From: Amycolatopsis sp. CA-126428
GTDB lineage: Bacteria > Actinomycetota > Actinomycetes > Mycobacteriales > Pseudonocardiaceae
Length of the DNA: 64,000 nucleotides
Assembly: GCF_002904335.1 (NCBI RefSeq)
Contig: NZ_PPHF01000062.1
Location: forward strand, 1 to 64,000
Direction: 5' to 3'
How positions within the stretch are numbered: position 1 is the stretch's first letter; every line of letters starts with the position of its first letter. Below the pieces are notes generated by a model. That model was given only the letters and a program-made list of their open reading frames with translations. It did not search any database and had not been told where the DNA came from. Position numbers and translations under genes: made by a program. Shown here piece by piece: positions 1 through 10,428 of the stretch.

Positions 1-318
1 CTTGACCGCCGCCACCAGCTTGGTCAGCAGCGGGTTCGTCGACGCGGCCGAGGCGACCGGCTGCGGGCCCATCGAGTCCAGCGAACCGGGCGCGGAACCC
101 TGCGGCAGCTGCGAACACGCCGGGCCGAAGACGTCGGCGTTGGTGGTCACGCCGTTGGCGGCACCGGAAGCCGTGCTGGACGACGGCGCCGGCACCGAGG
201 ACGACGGCATCGAGCTGCTGGAACTGCCCGACGAAGCGGTGTCGCTACCGCTGCACGCGGTCAGCGAAAGGGCGGCGACGGCGGCAACGCCGATACCGGC
301 GACACGGAGCTTGGTCAC
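1..318 (-). CDS. FAS1 (fasciclin) domain lipoprotein, 5' part; MPT70/MPT83-like
   Basis: Partial gene running off the left edge; 106 residues are visible. A GTG start at 318 follows a GGAGTG ribosome site. The product opens with a signal peptide and a lipobox LTAC (Cys22), then a long Ser/Ala/Pro-rich linker, then VFGPACSQLPQGS and later TNPLLTKLVAAV, which is the start of a FAS1 adhesion domain as in mycobacterial MPT70/MPT83. It should be a lipid-anchored surface protein. Its position just downstream of a SigK/RskA pair on the same strand, with a SigK-like promoter of its own, matches the M. tuberculosis SigK regulon, where mpt70 and mpt83 are the main targets. The family call is firm; the SigK link is by analogy. 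Confidence 0.85.
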   Translation of the reverse strand, partial: MTKLRVAGIGVAAVAALSLTACSGSDTASSGSSSSSMPSSSVPAPSSSTASGAANGVTTNADVFGPACSQLPQGSAPGSLDSMGPQPVASAASTNPLLTKLVAAVK

Positions 319-362
319 AAAAATCACTCCCATAAAGCGGCTGAGAACTGCTTCTTACCCTG

Positions 363-390
363 GATTCGGAACTACGGAGAAACCGGATTG
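363..390 (-). promoter_or_regulatory. SigK-type promoter upstream of the FAS1 lipoprotein gene
   Basis: Read on the minus strand, CCGAATC lies at 369-363 and CAATCC at 390-385, 15 bp apart. The M. tuberculosis SigK promoter is recalled as CCATCC, 16-17 bp, CCGAATC, so the -10 element is a full match and the -35 element is off by one base with a slightly short spacer. It sits 45 to 72 nt before the GTG start. No equally good copy was seen before sigK itself. Confidence 0.55.
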
Positions 391-479
391 CCCCCCATTC
401 GGGTGATCCGGGTCACCGGGCCGCATTTCGAATCCGAAGGAACGGTTTCGAAACGCGTTTCAGCCCATTCAAGCGCCGG

Positions 480-1160
480 CTAAGCAAGGGAAATCCTGGT
501 GACGGCGGGGGTCGTCGGGCCGGCCGAACCGCCGGCCGGTTCGACGGTGATCCCGATCCGGTCGACATCGGACGGCAGATCCGCCACGAGCATCCGCTGC
601 GACGCCTCGGACGTCATCAGCCCGGCCGACCGCGCGCCGCCGCTGCCGATCAGCCACACCTGGTAGACGTGGCCGGCGTCGAGCGCGGGCAGGTCCGATG
701 CGAGCAGCACGGCCTGGTTCCGGCTGCGCGAGACGACGAGCGTGGCGTGCCCCTCGCCGGCTCCCTGGATCGCGGACGCGTCCGGCGCGCTCAGCACCGA
801 GTCGACGGGGGCAGGCGTCCTCGCGACGCCGAACACGACCGCCACCACGGCCGCGGCGGCCGCACCGAACAGCGAGATGCGCAGCTGCCAGGTCTTCGCC
901 CGGCTCAGCCGGCGGCCGACCGGCAGCTTCGGCGGCAGCTGGCGGGTGCCGGCCACGTCGGCGAGCACCAGCAGCTTCAGCTGCGGCGGCGGCTCCACCG
1001 CGGCGGCCACGGCGAGCCGCGCGCCGGTCGCCCGCAGCTCGGCCACTTCTTCCTGGCAGGCAGCGCATTCGCCGAGGTGTCGTTCGAATTCGGCGCGGTC
1101 CACATCGGACACCGCGTCCAGGGCGTACGCCCCGGTCAGCATGTGCAGCTCGGCGGTCAT
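480..1160 (-). CDS. rskA: Anti-sigma-K factor RskA
   Basis: 226-residue membrane anti-sigma factor that should hold SigK inactive until proteolysis. The N-terminus carries a zinc anti-sigma motif (His28, Cys32, Cys35 in HLGECAAC). A membrane helix follows at about residues 95-115 (FGAAAAAVVAVVFGV), and then an extracellular RskA domain with VYQVWLIGSGG. The ATG at 1160 overlaps the sigK stop by 4 nt (ATGA), so the two are translationally coupled. The downstream neighbour on the same strand is the FAS1 lipoprotein, the expected output gene. Overall length and domain order fit the RskA family. Confidence 0.9.
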   Translation of the reverse strand: MTAELHMLTGAYALDAVSDVDRAEFERHLGECAACQEEVAELRATGARLAVAAAVEPPPQLKLLVLADVAGTRQLPPKLPVGRRLSRAKTWQLRISLFGAAAAAVVAVVFGVARTPAPVDSVLSAPDASAIQGAGEGHATLVVSRSRNQAVLLASDLPALDAGHVYQVWLIGSGGARSAGLMTSEASQRMLVADLPSDVDRIGITVEPAGGSAGPTTPAVTRISLA

Positions 1161-1762
1161 CGGTCCACCCCCAGGCAGTCGCGCAGCCGGATCAGGCCGT
1201 CGCGGATGCGGGTCTTGACGGTGCCGGGCGCGACCTTCAGCACCTCGGCGACCTCGGGGTAGGTGTAGCCGTTGTAGTAGGCCAGCACGATCGACTCGCG
1301 CTGCAGGTCGGTCAGCGCGGCCAGGCACTGCCGCACCCGCTGCTGCTCCAGGCCGGCCAAAGTGGACTCGGTCACCTCGTCGAACGGCCGCCGCACGTCC
1401 ATCAGGCCGGCCCGCTCCTCGCGGTCGACCCCGGCCTGGTGCGAGCGCACGCGGTCCACGGCCCGGCGGTGGGCGATGGTCAGCACCCACGACAGGGCGC
1501 TGCCGCGCTCCGGCTCGTACCTCGTGGCCTTGCGCCACACCTCCACCAGCACCTCCTGCGCCACTTCCTCGGCCTGCGCGTGACTGCGCAGCACGCGCGT
1601 CGCGAGGCCGAGCACCGGACCGGCGACGAGGTCGTAGAGCGACGCGAACGCCGTCTCATCGCCCGCGGCCACCCGCCGGAGCAGTTCTTCGGCGCTCGGC
1701 GCGAGCGCCGGCGCCTCGTCCGGTTGCAGCCGCAACCGCCCACGCTCACCCATGCCCGGCAA
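1157..1762 (-). CDS. sigK: ECF RNA polymerase sigma factor SigK
   Basis: 201-residue group 4 sigma factor. Region 2 lies at about residues 35-110 (FASLYDLVAGPVLGLATRVL, then a QAEEVAQEVLVEVW core), and region 4 at about 145-195 ends in a helix-turn-helix (GYTYPEVAEVLKVAPGTVKTR). It is the first gene of a three-gene minus-strand set, sigK-rskA-FAS1 lipoprotein. In mycobacteria this module drives secreted antigen expression in response to redox or envelope signals. ATG 1762 is taken as start; ATG 1753 is a possible alternative. The SigK name rests mainly on the RskA and FAS1 neighbours. Confidence 0.85.
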   Translation of the reverse strand: MPGMGERGRLRLQPDEAPALAPSAEELLRRVAAGDETAFASLYDLVAGPVLGLATRVLRSHAQAEEVAQEVLVEVWRKATRYEPERGSALSWVLTIAHRRAVDRVRSHQAGVDREERAGLMDVRRPFDEVTESTLAGLEQQRVRQCLAALTDLQRESIVLAYYNGYTYPEVAEVLKVAPGTVKTRIRDGLIRLRDCLGVDR

Positions 1763-2092
1763 CCCTCCACCTCATCCCGATTTCCCACCCGGGGTTCGCG
1801 GCCGGACGGGGCACCGGACTGGTGTGCCGTGACCCTTCCCACCCGGACGGCGCAACTCCGGGGCCGGGACCCATCCGGCGGCGAAGCGGCTCCGAATGCC
1901 CCGAACGGGCCGCAGTGACGAACGCTCACCATGCGTGAGGACGCTGCCCTTTCGGCCACGCGGAAGGTGACCTCGGACACTTCTTGATCACCCTCGCGTG
2001 TGAAAGTTTTTCGGATCGCTGGGCGTTGAACTCACCATGGGTTATCCCTGGAACGAGAGCGAACCCGACCGACGAGTAGCAAAGGGGCCACC
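1763..2092. other. Intergenic region between divergent sigK and ssgA-like gene
   Basis: 330 nt with no convincing gene. It must hold both divergent promoters. A short inverted repeat, CTCAC n5 GTGAG at 1925-1939, and an AT-richer patch near 1998-2015 are the only structured features I see; neither matches a binding site I recognise. Confidence 0.4.
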
Positions 2093-2506
2093 ATGGCCGA
2101 CCCGAACACCGTGACCACCGCCCGCATCGACTTCGCCCTCCGCACCTTCGGGGCCGGACCGCGGCCGGTGCCGGCTGAGCTGGAGTACGACACCCTCGAC
2201 CCGTACGCGGTCGCCGTGGTGCTGCACGCCGGCCCGAGCGCGGTGCGGTGGCTCTTCGGCCGCGACCTGCTCGCCGACGGCCTGCTCGCCCGCTGCGGCG
2301 ACGGCGACGTGCGGATCGGGCCCGCCGGCGACCCCGCGCTGGTCGTCGTGGAGCTGAGCTCCCCCGACGGCGCGGCAGTGCTCGAAGCGCCCGCCAAGGA
2401 GATCGCGGCCTTCCTCGACCGCACCTACGACGTCATCCCGGCCGGCAGCGAGAGCGACTGGTTCGACTTCGACGAGGAATTGGCGAAGCTTTCCTACCAG
2501 GACTGA
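2093..2506 (+). CDS. SsgA family sporulation/cell division regulator
   Basis: 137-residue SsgA-like protein. The family occurs only in actinomycetes and controls septum placement; SsgB recruits FtsZ in Streptomyces. Family features are visible: an N-terminal beta-rich segment with LEYDTLDPYAVAVVLHAGPS, then VRWLFGRDLLADGL, and an acidic C-terminal tail (WFDFDEELAKLSYQD). The length equals that of typical SsgA-like proteins (about 130-145). An AAAGGGG site precedes ATG 2093. It stands alone between the sigK promoter region and a ligase gene that begins 15 nt after its stop, so the two may be cotranscribed. The family call is sure; which paralogue (SsgB or another) is not. Confidence 0.9.
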   Translation: MADPNTVTTARIDFALRTFGAGPRPVPAELEYDTLDPYAVAVVLHAGPSAVRWLFGRDLLADGLLARCGDGDVRIGPAGDPALVVVELSSPDGAAVLEAPAKEIAAFLDRTYDVIPAGSESDWFDFDEELAKLSYQD

Positions 2507-2521
2507 GTACCGTCCCGGAGC

Positions 2522-3886
2522 GTGAGCTTCTTCCTGACGAAGGTCCTCGCCGCGCTCGACGACGGCGGTGACCGCGTCCTGTTCCACGCGAGCGACGGCG
2601 TCACCACCTACCACCAGGCCCGCGACCGGCTGCGCCGCCTGCACGGCGGGCTGGGTGACGTCGAAACGCTCGCCGTCGACCTGCGCAACCGGCCCGAGAC
2701 GGTCCTCGTCCAGCTGGCGGCCCTCCTGCGCGGCGCGACCGTGCTCATGGTCCCGGCCTCGGCGCCGGCCCGCGACCGGCTCGCCGCGGCGAGCGGAGCC
2801 ACCGTCGTCACCGACCGCCCGGACGACTGGCCCGCGGGCGACGTCCGCACCCTCGCGGACCTGGACGGCGTCCCCGAGCCGCTGAACCCGCCGGAGACCG
2901 TCCGCCTGCTCTTCCCCACCGGCGGCACCACCGGCACCCCGAAGCTGATCCGCCACAGCGGCATCTACGACGGCATGGCGTACCTCTTCACGCCGTCGCC
3001 GGACGGCCCGGGCCGCACGCTGCTGGTCGCCCCGATGACGCACATGACCGGCAACGCCACCGTGCTCGGCGCGCTGCTGCGGCTGGACACCGTGGTGGTC
3101 CACGACGGCTTCGACGCAGGAGCCGTCCTTGACGCGATCCAGGCGCACCGGATCGACACGCTTTCGCTGACTCCGCCGCGGCTGGCCGCGCTCCTCGACC
3201 ACCCGAAGCGCCCGGAAACCGACCTCAGCAGCGTCCACTCGCTGTCCCTCGGCGCCGCGCCGCTGCCACCGCACCGGCTCGCGCAGGCCCTCGACGTCTT
3301 CGGCCCGGTCGTCGGCCAGGGCTACGGCCTCACCGAGGCGCCGATGATCGCGAGCATCTCCGCCGCCGAGTTGGTCGACCGGCCGGAGCGGCTGGGTTCG
3401 GTCGGCCGGATCGTGCCGGGCATGGAGGCGCGCATCACCGACGGCGAGGTCGAGGTGCGCGGACTGTCCATGATGGACGGTTACCTCGGCGGCCCGGAGG
3501 TCGGCGCGGGCTGGCTGCGCACCGGTGATCTCGGCCGCTTCGACGACGAGGGCTACCTCTACCTGCTCGACCGCGCGGACGACGTCGTCGTGGTCGGCGA
3601 ACACGGCACGAAGGTCGCCACCACCGCCGTCGAACACGCCCTCGCCACGCACCCCGCGGTGCGGAGCGCCGCGGTCTTCGGCGTCCCGGGCGAGGACGGC
3701 CGGCTGCTGCACGCCGTGGTCGTCACCCGGGCCCCCCTGACCCCCGAAGAAGTCCGCGAGCACGCGCGAACCGCCTTCGGCCAGGAGCACTACGTCCCGG
3801 CGAGGGTGGACTTCGTGGCGGCGTTGCCGCTCACGAGCGTCGGGAAGGTCGACAAACGCGCGCTGCGAGCCGCGTTCAGCTCGTGA
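2522..3886 (+). CDS. AMP-dependent synthetase/ligase (ANL superfamily), acyl-CoA synthetase-like
   Basis: 454 residues from a GTG start. This adenylate-forming enzyme should activate a carboxylic acid as acyl-AMP and pass it to CoA or another thiol. Visible core motifs: the phosphate loop [13 protein letters not shown] (about residue 130), [10 protein letters not shown] (A5), [22 protein letters not shown] (A7-A8, given here in part), and the C-terminal catalytic lysine motif [10 protein letters not shown] (A10). It is shorter than usual acyl-CoA ligases (500-550) because the N-terminal subdomain is compact. It starts 15 nt after the SsgA-like gene and ends tail to tail with ilvD, overlapping it by 11 nt. 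The substrate cannot be told from sequence. Confidence 0.85.
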   Translation: MSFFLTKVLAALDDGGDRVLFHASDGVTTYHQARDRLRRLHGGLGDVETLAVDLRNRPETVLVQLAALLRGATVLMVPASAPARDRLAAASGATVVTDRPDDWPAGDVRTLADLDGVPEPLNPPETVRLLFPTGGTTGTPKLIRHSGIYDGMAYLFTPSPDGPGRTLLVAPMTHMTGNATVLGALLRLDTVVVHDGFDAGAVLDAIQAHRIDTLSLTPPRLAALLDHPKRPETDLSSVHSLSLGAAPLPPHRLAQALDVFGPVVGQGYGLTEAPMIASISAAELVDRPERLGSVGRIVPGMEARITDGEVEVRGLSMMDGYLGGPEVGAGWLRTGDLGRFDDEGYLYLLDRADDVVVVGEHGTKVATTAVEHALATHPAVRSAAVFGVPGEDGRLLHAVVVTRAPLTPEEVREHARTAFGQEHYVPARVDFVAALPLTSVGKVDKRALRAAFSS

Positions 3887-5567
3887 CGGCGCCGTCCGAA
3901 GACGACTTCACGAGCTTCACGTACTTGCCGAGCACGCCTTCCGGGAACTTGTTCGGCAGCGGCTCCCAGCCCGCCCGGCGGGAAGCCAGCTCGGCCGCGT
4001 CGACCAGCAGGTCGATGCTGCGCGCCTTGATGTCGACGGCGATCCGGTCGCCGGTGCGGACGAACGCGATCGGGCCGCCGTCGACCGCCTCGGGCGCGAC
4101 GTGGCCGATGCACAGGCCGGTGGTGCCGCCGGAGAACCGGCCGTCGGTCAGCAGCAGGACGTCCTTGCCGAGCCCGGCGCCCTTGATCGCCGCGGTGATC
4201 GCGAGCATCTCGCGCATCCCCGGGCCGCCCTTGGGGCCCTCATAGCGGATGACGACGACGTCGCCGGCCGAGATCCGGCCCTCGTTCAGCGCGGCCATCG
4301 CCTCCTGCTCGCGCTCGAACACGCGCGCCGGGCCTTCGAAGTTGGCCGTGTCGAAGCCCGCGGACTTCACGACCGCGCCCTCGGGCGCGAGCGAGCCGCG
4401 CAGGATGGTGATGCCCCCGGTCGGGTGCAGCGGGTTGTCCAGGGTGCGCAGCACTTCGCCGTCGATCGGGTCCGGGTCGAGCTCGGCGAGGTTCTCGGCC
4501 ACCGTCCGCCCGGTCACCGTGAGCGCGTCGCCGTGGATCAGCCCCTCGTCCAGCAGGGCCTTCATCAGCACCGGGATGCCGCCGTGGCGGTCGATGTCGT
4601 TCATGACGTACTTGCCGAAGGGCTTCAGGTCGCCCAGGTGCGGGACGCGGTCGCCGACGGTGTTGAAGTCGTCGAGGGTCAGCTCGACCTTGGCCTCGTG
4701 CGCGATGGCCAGCAGGTGCAGCACCGCGTTGGTCGAACCACCCAGGGCCATGATCACGGTGATGGCGTTCTCGAACGCCTCCCGGGTGAGGATGTCCCGC
4801 GCGGTGATGCCCTTTTCCAGCAGGCCGACGACGGCTTCCCCGGACAGGTGGGCGTAGTGGTCGCGGCGGCGGTCCGCGGACGGCGGCGCGGCCGACCCCG
4901 GCATGCTCATCCCCATCGCTTCGGCCGCCGACGCCATCGTGTTCGCGGTGTACATCCCGCCGCAGGCGCCTTCACCGGGGCAGATCGCACGTTCGATCCG
5001 GTCCAGGTCGTCGGTCCCGAGCCGGCCCGCCCGGCACGCGCCGACCGCCTCGAAGGCGTCGATGAGCGTGACGTCCTTCTCGGTGCCGTCGGTGAGCTTC
5101 ACCCAGCCGGGGGCGATCGTGCCCGCGTAGAGGAACACCGACGCCAGGTCGAGGCGCGCGGCGGCCATCAGCATGCCCGGCAGCGACTTGTCGCAGCCGG
5201 CCAGCAGGATCGAGCCGTCGAGCCGCTCGGCCTGCATCACCGTCTCGACCGAGTCGGCGATGACCTCGCGGGAGACCAGCGAGAAGTGCATGCCGTCGTG
5301 GCCCATGGAGATGCCGTCGGACACCGAGATGGTGCCGAACTGCAGCGGGTAGCCGCCGCCGGCGTGCACGCCCTCCTTCGCCGCCTGGGCCAGCCGGTCC
5401 AGCGACAGGTTGCACGGCGTGATCTCGTTCCACGAACTGGCGACGCCGATGATCGGTTTCTTCCAGTCGCCGTCGCCCATCCCGACGGCGCGGAGCATGC
5501 CGCGCGCGGGCGCGGCCTCGATCCCGTCGGTCACCGTGCGGCTGCGGGGCTTCGGGTCGATCGTCAT
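3876..5567 (-). CDS. ilvD: Dihydroxy-acid dehydratase
   Basis: 563 residues. IlvD dehydrates 2,3-dihydroxy-isovalerate and 2,3-dihydroxy-3-methylvalerate to the keto acids of valine and isoleucine synthesis, using an iron-sulfur cluster. The cluster and active-site motifs are intact: [12 protein letters not shown] near residue 50, [11 protein letters not shown] near 125, [16 protein letters not shown] near 195, then [11 protein letters not shown]. The C-terminal half shows [15 protein letters not shown]. Length and motifs are those of a full-size enzyme. The start ATG 5567 follows CCGGAGG with 6 nt spacing. It is monocistronic here; the rest of the ilv pathway is not in the window. Confidence 0.96.
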   Translation of the reverse strand: MTIDPKPRSRTVTDGIEAAPARGMLRAVGMGDGDWKKPIIGVASSWNEITPCNLSLDRLAQAAKEGVHAGGGYPLQFGTISVSDGISMGHDGMHFSLVSREVIADSVETVMQAERLDGSILLAGCDKSLPGMLMAAARLDLASVFLYAGTIAPGWVKLTDGTEKDVTLIDAFEAVGACRAGRLGTDDLDRIERAICPGEGACGGMYTANTMASAAEAMGMSMPGSAAPPSADRRRDHYAHLSGEAVVGLLEKGITARDILTREAFENAITVIMALGGSTNAVLHLLAIAHEAKVELTLDDFNTVGDRVPHLGDLKPFGKYVMNDIDRHGGIPVLMKALLDEGLIHGDALTVTGRTVAENLAELDPDPIDGEVLRTLDNPLHPTGGITILRGSLAPEGAVVKSAGFDTANFEGPARVFEREQEAMAALNEGRISAGDVVVIRYEGPKGGPGMREMLAITAAIKGAGLGKDVLLLTDGRFSGGTTGLCIGHVAPEAVDGGPIAFVRTGDRIAVDIKARSIDLLVDAAELASRRAGWEPLPNKFPEGVLGKYVKLVKSSSDGAVTS

Positions 5568-5683
5568 CGCGGGCCTCCGGATTACGACGTTCGGGCGCTG
5601 GTCATGTTACCAACGGGCGCGCGGTCCGCTGGCCGGAACGGTTTCCTATCCGCGCCCGGGACGACCGGCGAAAACTCGGCCGC

Positions 5684-6760
5684 ATGATCGCCACAGTGGT
5701 GTGGGGCACGGGCAACGTCGGCCGCGCGGCCATCCGGGCCGTCGACGCCCATCCGGCGCTGAAGCTCACCGCCGTACTCGTCCATGACCGGGCGAAGGTG
5801 GGCAAGGACGCCGGGGAGCTGGCCGGAGCCGGTGCGCTGGGGGTCGCCGCGACGGACGACATCGACGCCGTCCTGGCCGCGAGCCCGCGCGCGATCGTGT
5901 ACGCCGCCTCGGGGGACGTCCGGTTCGACGACGCGCTCGCCGACATCGTGCGGGCCGTCCGGGCGGGCGCGATCGTCGTGACACCCGCCCTGTACCCCCT
6001 CTACGACCAGCGCAACGCGCCCCCGGAGCTGCGCGACCCGGTGCTCGCCGCGATCAAGGAGGGCGGCGGCTCGCTGTTCGTCTCCGGCGTCGACCCCGGC
6101 TGGGGCAACGACGTGCTGCCGCTGCTGATCAGCGGGCTCGGCACGGACGTCGACGTGGTCCGCTGCCAGGAGATCTTCGACTACTCGACGTACGAGCAGC
6201 CCGACTCCGTCCGGTACCTGGTCGGGATGGGCCAGCCGATGGACTACGCCCCGCCGATGCTGATGACCGGCGTGCCGTCGATGGTCTGGGGCGGCCAGGT
6301 CCGGCTGATCGCGCGCGGCCTCGGCGTCGAAGTGACCGAGCTGCGGGAGACCCTGGATCGCCGTCCGCTGGACGAAACCGTGAGCACGCGGACGATGGGC
6401 GAGTTCGAGAAGGGCACGCAGGGCGCCGTGCGGTTCGAGGTGCAGGGCATCGTCGACGGCGAGCCGCGGATCGTCATCGAGCACGTCACCCGCATCCACC
6501 CGTCGTGCGCGCCGGACTGGCCCACGCCACCCAGCGGCGACGGCGCCCACCGCGTGATCATCGAAGGCCGGCCGCGCATCGAAGTCACCGTCGAAGCGAC
6601 CGACGAAGGCGAAAACCGGTCGGCGGGCGGCAACGCCACCGCCGTCGGCCGCCTGGTCGGCGCGATCGACTGGCTGGCCGCGGCGGAACCCGGCCTCTAC
6701 GACGCACTCGACGTCCCGCTGCGCCCGGCAGCCGGCAAGCTCGGAAGGAGCCGTCCGTGA
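5684..6760 (+). CDS. NAD(P)-dependent dihydrodipicolinate reductase-like oxidoreductase
   Basis: 358 residues. The N-terminus is a Rossmann fold (VVWGTGNVGRAAIRAV, residues 5-20) of the dihydrodipicolinate reductase / 2,4-diaminopentanoate dehydrogenase type. It continues with a substrate domain rich in conserved glycines (SGVDPGWGNDVLP near residue 130). Mycobacteria and related actinomycetes carry many such uncharacterised paralogues, so no substrate can be assigned; it is unlikely to be DapB itself, which is about 245 residues. Its stop overlaps the GTG start of the AhpD-like gene by 4 nt, so the two form an operon. Confidence 0.75.
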   Translation: MIATVVWGTGNVGRAAIRAVDAHPALKLTAVLVHDRAKVGKDAGELAGAGALGVAATDDIDAVLAASPRAIVYAASGDVRFDDALADIVRAVRAGAIVVTPALYPLYDQRNAPPELRDPVLAAIKEGGGSLFVSGVDPGWGNDVLPLLISGLGTDVDVVRCQEIFDYSTYEQPDSVRYLVGMGQPMDYAPPMLMTGVPSMVWGGQVRLIARGLGVEVTELRETLDRRPLDETVSTRTMGEFEKGTQGAVRFEVQGIVDGEPRIVIEHVTRIHPSCAPDWPTPPSGDGAHRVIIEGRPRIEVTVEATDEGENRSAGGNATAVGRLVGAIDWLAAAEPGLYDALDVPLRPAAGKLGRSRP

Positions 6761-7239
6761 ACATCGACATCCCCGCGGGCAACGACCCGATCGGGTACGT
6801 CTGGGGCGAGATGGTGCCCGGCATCGGCATCGCCGCGTCGAAGTTCTCGCTGGCGGTCTACGAGCACACGACGCTGGGGCTGCGGGAGTTCGAGGCCGCT
6901 CGGCTGCGGATCGCGCAGATCAACGGCTGCGTCTTCTGCCTCGACTGGCGCACCGAACGCGACGGGCAGAAGGTCGAGGCGGAGTTCGCCGACGCCGTCC
7001 TCGACTGGCGCACGACCGACCGCTTCGACGACCGCACGCGGCTGGCGGCGGAGTACGCCGAGCGGTACGCGACCGACCACCACAACCTGGACGACGAGTT
7101 CTGGAAGCGGATGTCCGCTTCCTACAGCCAGCAAGAAATCGTCGAGCTCAGCATGAGCCTCGGCGCCTGGCTGGCCTTCGGACGGCTCAACCACGTCCTC
7201 GGCCTCGACACCGCCTGCGTCCTTCCGCGGCCCTCGTGA
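6757..7239 (+). CDS. Carboxymuconolactone decarboxylase / AhpD-like protein
   Basis: 160 residues from GTG 6757, which overlaps the upstream reductase stop (GTGA). It carries the AhpD-fold redox motif NGCVFCLDW, a CxxC with both cysteines present, preceded by RLRIAQI. Proteins of this type act as peroxidase-linked thiol reductants or in unknown oxidations. Cotranscription with the reductase suggests a joint metabolic role. The last codons CCC TCG TGA lie inside the 44-bp palindromic repeat that follows, so the repeat supplies the stop codon. Confidence 0.8.
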   Translation: MNIDIPAGNDPIGYVWGEMVPGIGIAASKFSLAVYEHTTLGLREFEAARLRIAQINGCVFCLDWRTERDGQKVEAEFADAVLDWRTTDRFDDRTRLAAEYAERYATDHHNLDDEFWKRMSASYSQQEIVELSMSLGAWLAFGRLNHVLGLDTACVLPRPS

Positions 7240-7277
7240 GTGGTAAGGCGGGTTAGAACCCGCCTTACCACTCACGA
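7234..7277. repeat. 44-bp palindromic repeat, copy 1
   Basis: Two perfect 21-bp inverted arms starting TCGTGAGTGGTAAGG are separated by 2 nt (7255-7256). It lies between convergent genes and probably ends transcription from both sides. Related copies lie at 17245, 23460 and 40571. The stop codon of the AhpD-like gene lies within it. Confidence 0.9.
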
Positions 7278-7293
7278 CGAGCCGCGGCAGGGC

Positions 7294-8966
<1,673 letters not shown>

Positions 8967-9056
8967 GCTGCGTGGTGCAGACAAGTCGACATGTACTCAC
9001 GAGTAACCTGGCGGGGTTGCGGGCCGGTGCCGCTGAATGGGCCATGATGGACGACT

Positions 9057-9425
9057 GTGGAGTCCACCCGAGTGGACCGCTGGCTCTGGGCGGTCCGGCT
9101 GACGAAGACGCGCCCGGACGCGGCGGCGGCCTGCCGGGGCGGCCACGTGCGCGTCAACGACAAGCCGGCCAAGCCGGCGACCACGGTCGTCCCGGGCGAC
9201 GAAGTGCGCTACCGCGTCGGCGGGACGACGAAGGTCCTCGACGTGGTCAGGGTGATCCAGAAGCGCGTGGGCGCCCCGGACGCGGCGACGTGCTACGTGG
9301 ACCGGACCCCGAAGCCGCCTCCCGAAGCGGCGATCCCGGTCGCCCGCCGCGACCGCGGCGCGGGCCGGCCGACCAAAAGGGAGCGTCGCGTGCTGGACGC
9401 GTTCCGGTCGACGCAGGAGCCTTAG
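9057..9425 (+). CDS. S4-domain RNA-binding protein, Hsp15-like
   Basis: 122 residues from GTG 9057. The N-terminal S4 fold is clear (RVDRWLWAVRLTKTRPDAAA, then GGHVRVND). The C-terminal tail is basic (RRDRGAGRPTKRERR), the architecture of heat-shock protein 15/RlbA, which rescues nascent chain-blocked 50S subunits. It is divergently transcribed from cholesterol oxidase across about 130 nt. Function is inferred from the family. Confidence 0.85.
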   Translation: MESTRVDRWLWAVRLTKTRPDAAAACRGGHVRVNDKPAKPATTVVPGDEVRYRVGGTTKVLDVVRVIQKRVGAPDAATCYVDRTPKPPPEAAIPVARRDRGAGRPTKRERRVLDAFRSTQEP

Positions 9426-9610
9426 GCCTTCAGGCCGGCCGGCACCACTGACAGCAGGTGCCGCGTGCGACCCGCGGAGGCCTAGGTCATCCGCCCCGTC
9501 GATCAACGGATCGTCGCCCTCCGCACCTCCTCCCCGGAAATAGCCGGGAATCGGCCGCGGACAGGTCGGTCCGGGCGGAATGCGGGTAGTCCCCTGCCCG
9601 GAGGGAAGCC

Positions 9611-10105
9611 ATGACGACCAGCACCACCCCGGACCACCTGCTCACCGCGGCGCGGCCACTCGTGGAGCGCTACTGCCGCGACCGGCTGGATCCGGACTCG
9701 GCCGACGATGTCGCCCAGGACGTCTGCGTGGCGCTGCTGAAGGCCCTGCCACGGCGGCCACCGGAACGGCCCTTCCCGGACTTCGTCTGCGGCATCGCCC
9801 GTACCAAGGTCGCGGCCGCGCGGAAGGCGGCCGCACGGCAGGACGAGCCGGTCGCCGAACTGCCGGACGAACCCGACTCGTCGCTGGGGCCGGAACACCA
9901 GGCGCTCCGGCGCGAACTCCGCGAGCGGGTGGCGGAACTGCTGCGGGTGCTGCCGCGCAGACAGCGGGAAATCGTGGTGCTGCGGGTGGTCGTCGGCCTG
10001 TCGGCGGAGGAGACGGCGGCCGCGGTGGGCTCGACGCCGGGGGCGGTCCGGGTGGCCCAGCACCGGGCGCTCGGCCAGTTGCGCAAGGTCGTGACCAGCG
10101 CGTGA
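9611..10105 (+). CDS. SigD-like ECF RNA polymerase sigma factor
   Basis: 164 residues. Region 2 contains DSADDVAQDVCVALLKALPR; region 4 contains REIVVLRVVVGLSAEETAAA and GAVRVAQHRAL, very close to the corresponding segment of M. tuberculosis SigD. ATG 9611 follows GGAGGG. It is followed after 16 nt by a cupin gene, and the next gene, in opposite orientation, encodes another SigD/ShbA-type factor. No anti-sigma factor is adjacent. Such factors govern growth-phase and housekeeping-sigma expression; the target here is unknown. Confidence 0.85.
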   Translation: MTTSTTPDHLLTAARPLVERYCRDRLDPDSADDVAQDVCVALLKALPRRPPERPFPDFVCGIARTKVAAARKAAARQDEPVAELPDEPDSSLGPEHQALRRELRERVAELLRVLPRRQREIVVLRVVVGLSAEETAAAVGSTPGAVRVAQHRALGQLRKVVTSA

Positions 10106-10121
10106 CGGCTATCCTGGCCAG

Positions 10122-10424
10122 GTGAGCGACAGCGAGAATTTCGAAGGGCGCGACGTCGGGTCCGGAGTCTCCGTCATCCGCGAAAGCACGGACGTCGTCG
10201 GCTCCGGGCCGCGGCTGCACCGGCACCCGTACACCGAGACGTTCGTCATCATCCGCGGGCGGGCGCGGTTCACCGTCGGCGACGAACAGCGCGACGGCGG
10301 TCCCGGGGACGTGCTCGTCGTCCCCGCCGGTACGCCGCACAAGTTCGCCGTGCTCGGCCCCGGGGTCTACGAAGCCGTGCACATCCACGAAAGCGACCAC
10401 TTCATCACCGAATGGCTGGAGTGA
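10122..10424 (+). CDS. Cupin-domain protein
   Basis: 100 residues from GTG 10122. A single small beta-barrel cupin: motif 1 runs LHRHPYTETFVIIRGRARF and motif 2 PGDVLVVPAGTPHKF, with the expected metal-ligand histidines and glutamate. It lies 16 nt after the SigD-like gene and probably shares its transcript; it meets the shbA-like gene tail to tail 4 nt further on. Substrate and enzymatic role, if any, are unknown. Confidence 0.8.
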   Translation: MSDSENFEGRDVGSGVSVIRESTDVVGSGPRLHRHPYTETFVIIRGRARFTVGDEQRDGGPGDVLVVPAGTPHKFAVLGPGVYEAVHIHESDHFITEWLE

Positions 10425-10428
10425 CGCT

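Noticed and set aside
5568-5683. Branched-chain amino-acid attenuator before ilvD
   Set aside because: No leader peptide with Val/Leu/Ile codon run and no paired hairpins seen; an ordinary ribosome site is present.
9424-9485. TAGGCCT / AGGCCTA inverted pair after the S4-domain gene as a terminator
   Set aside because: The 7-bp arms are about 50 nt apart with unconvincing pairing between; not strong enough to list.
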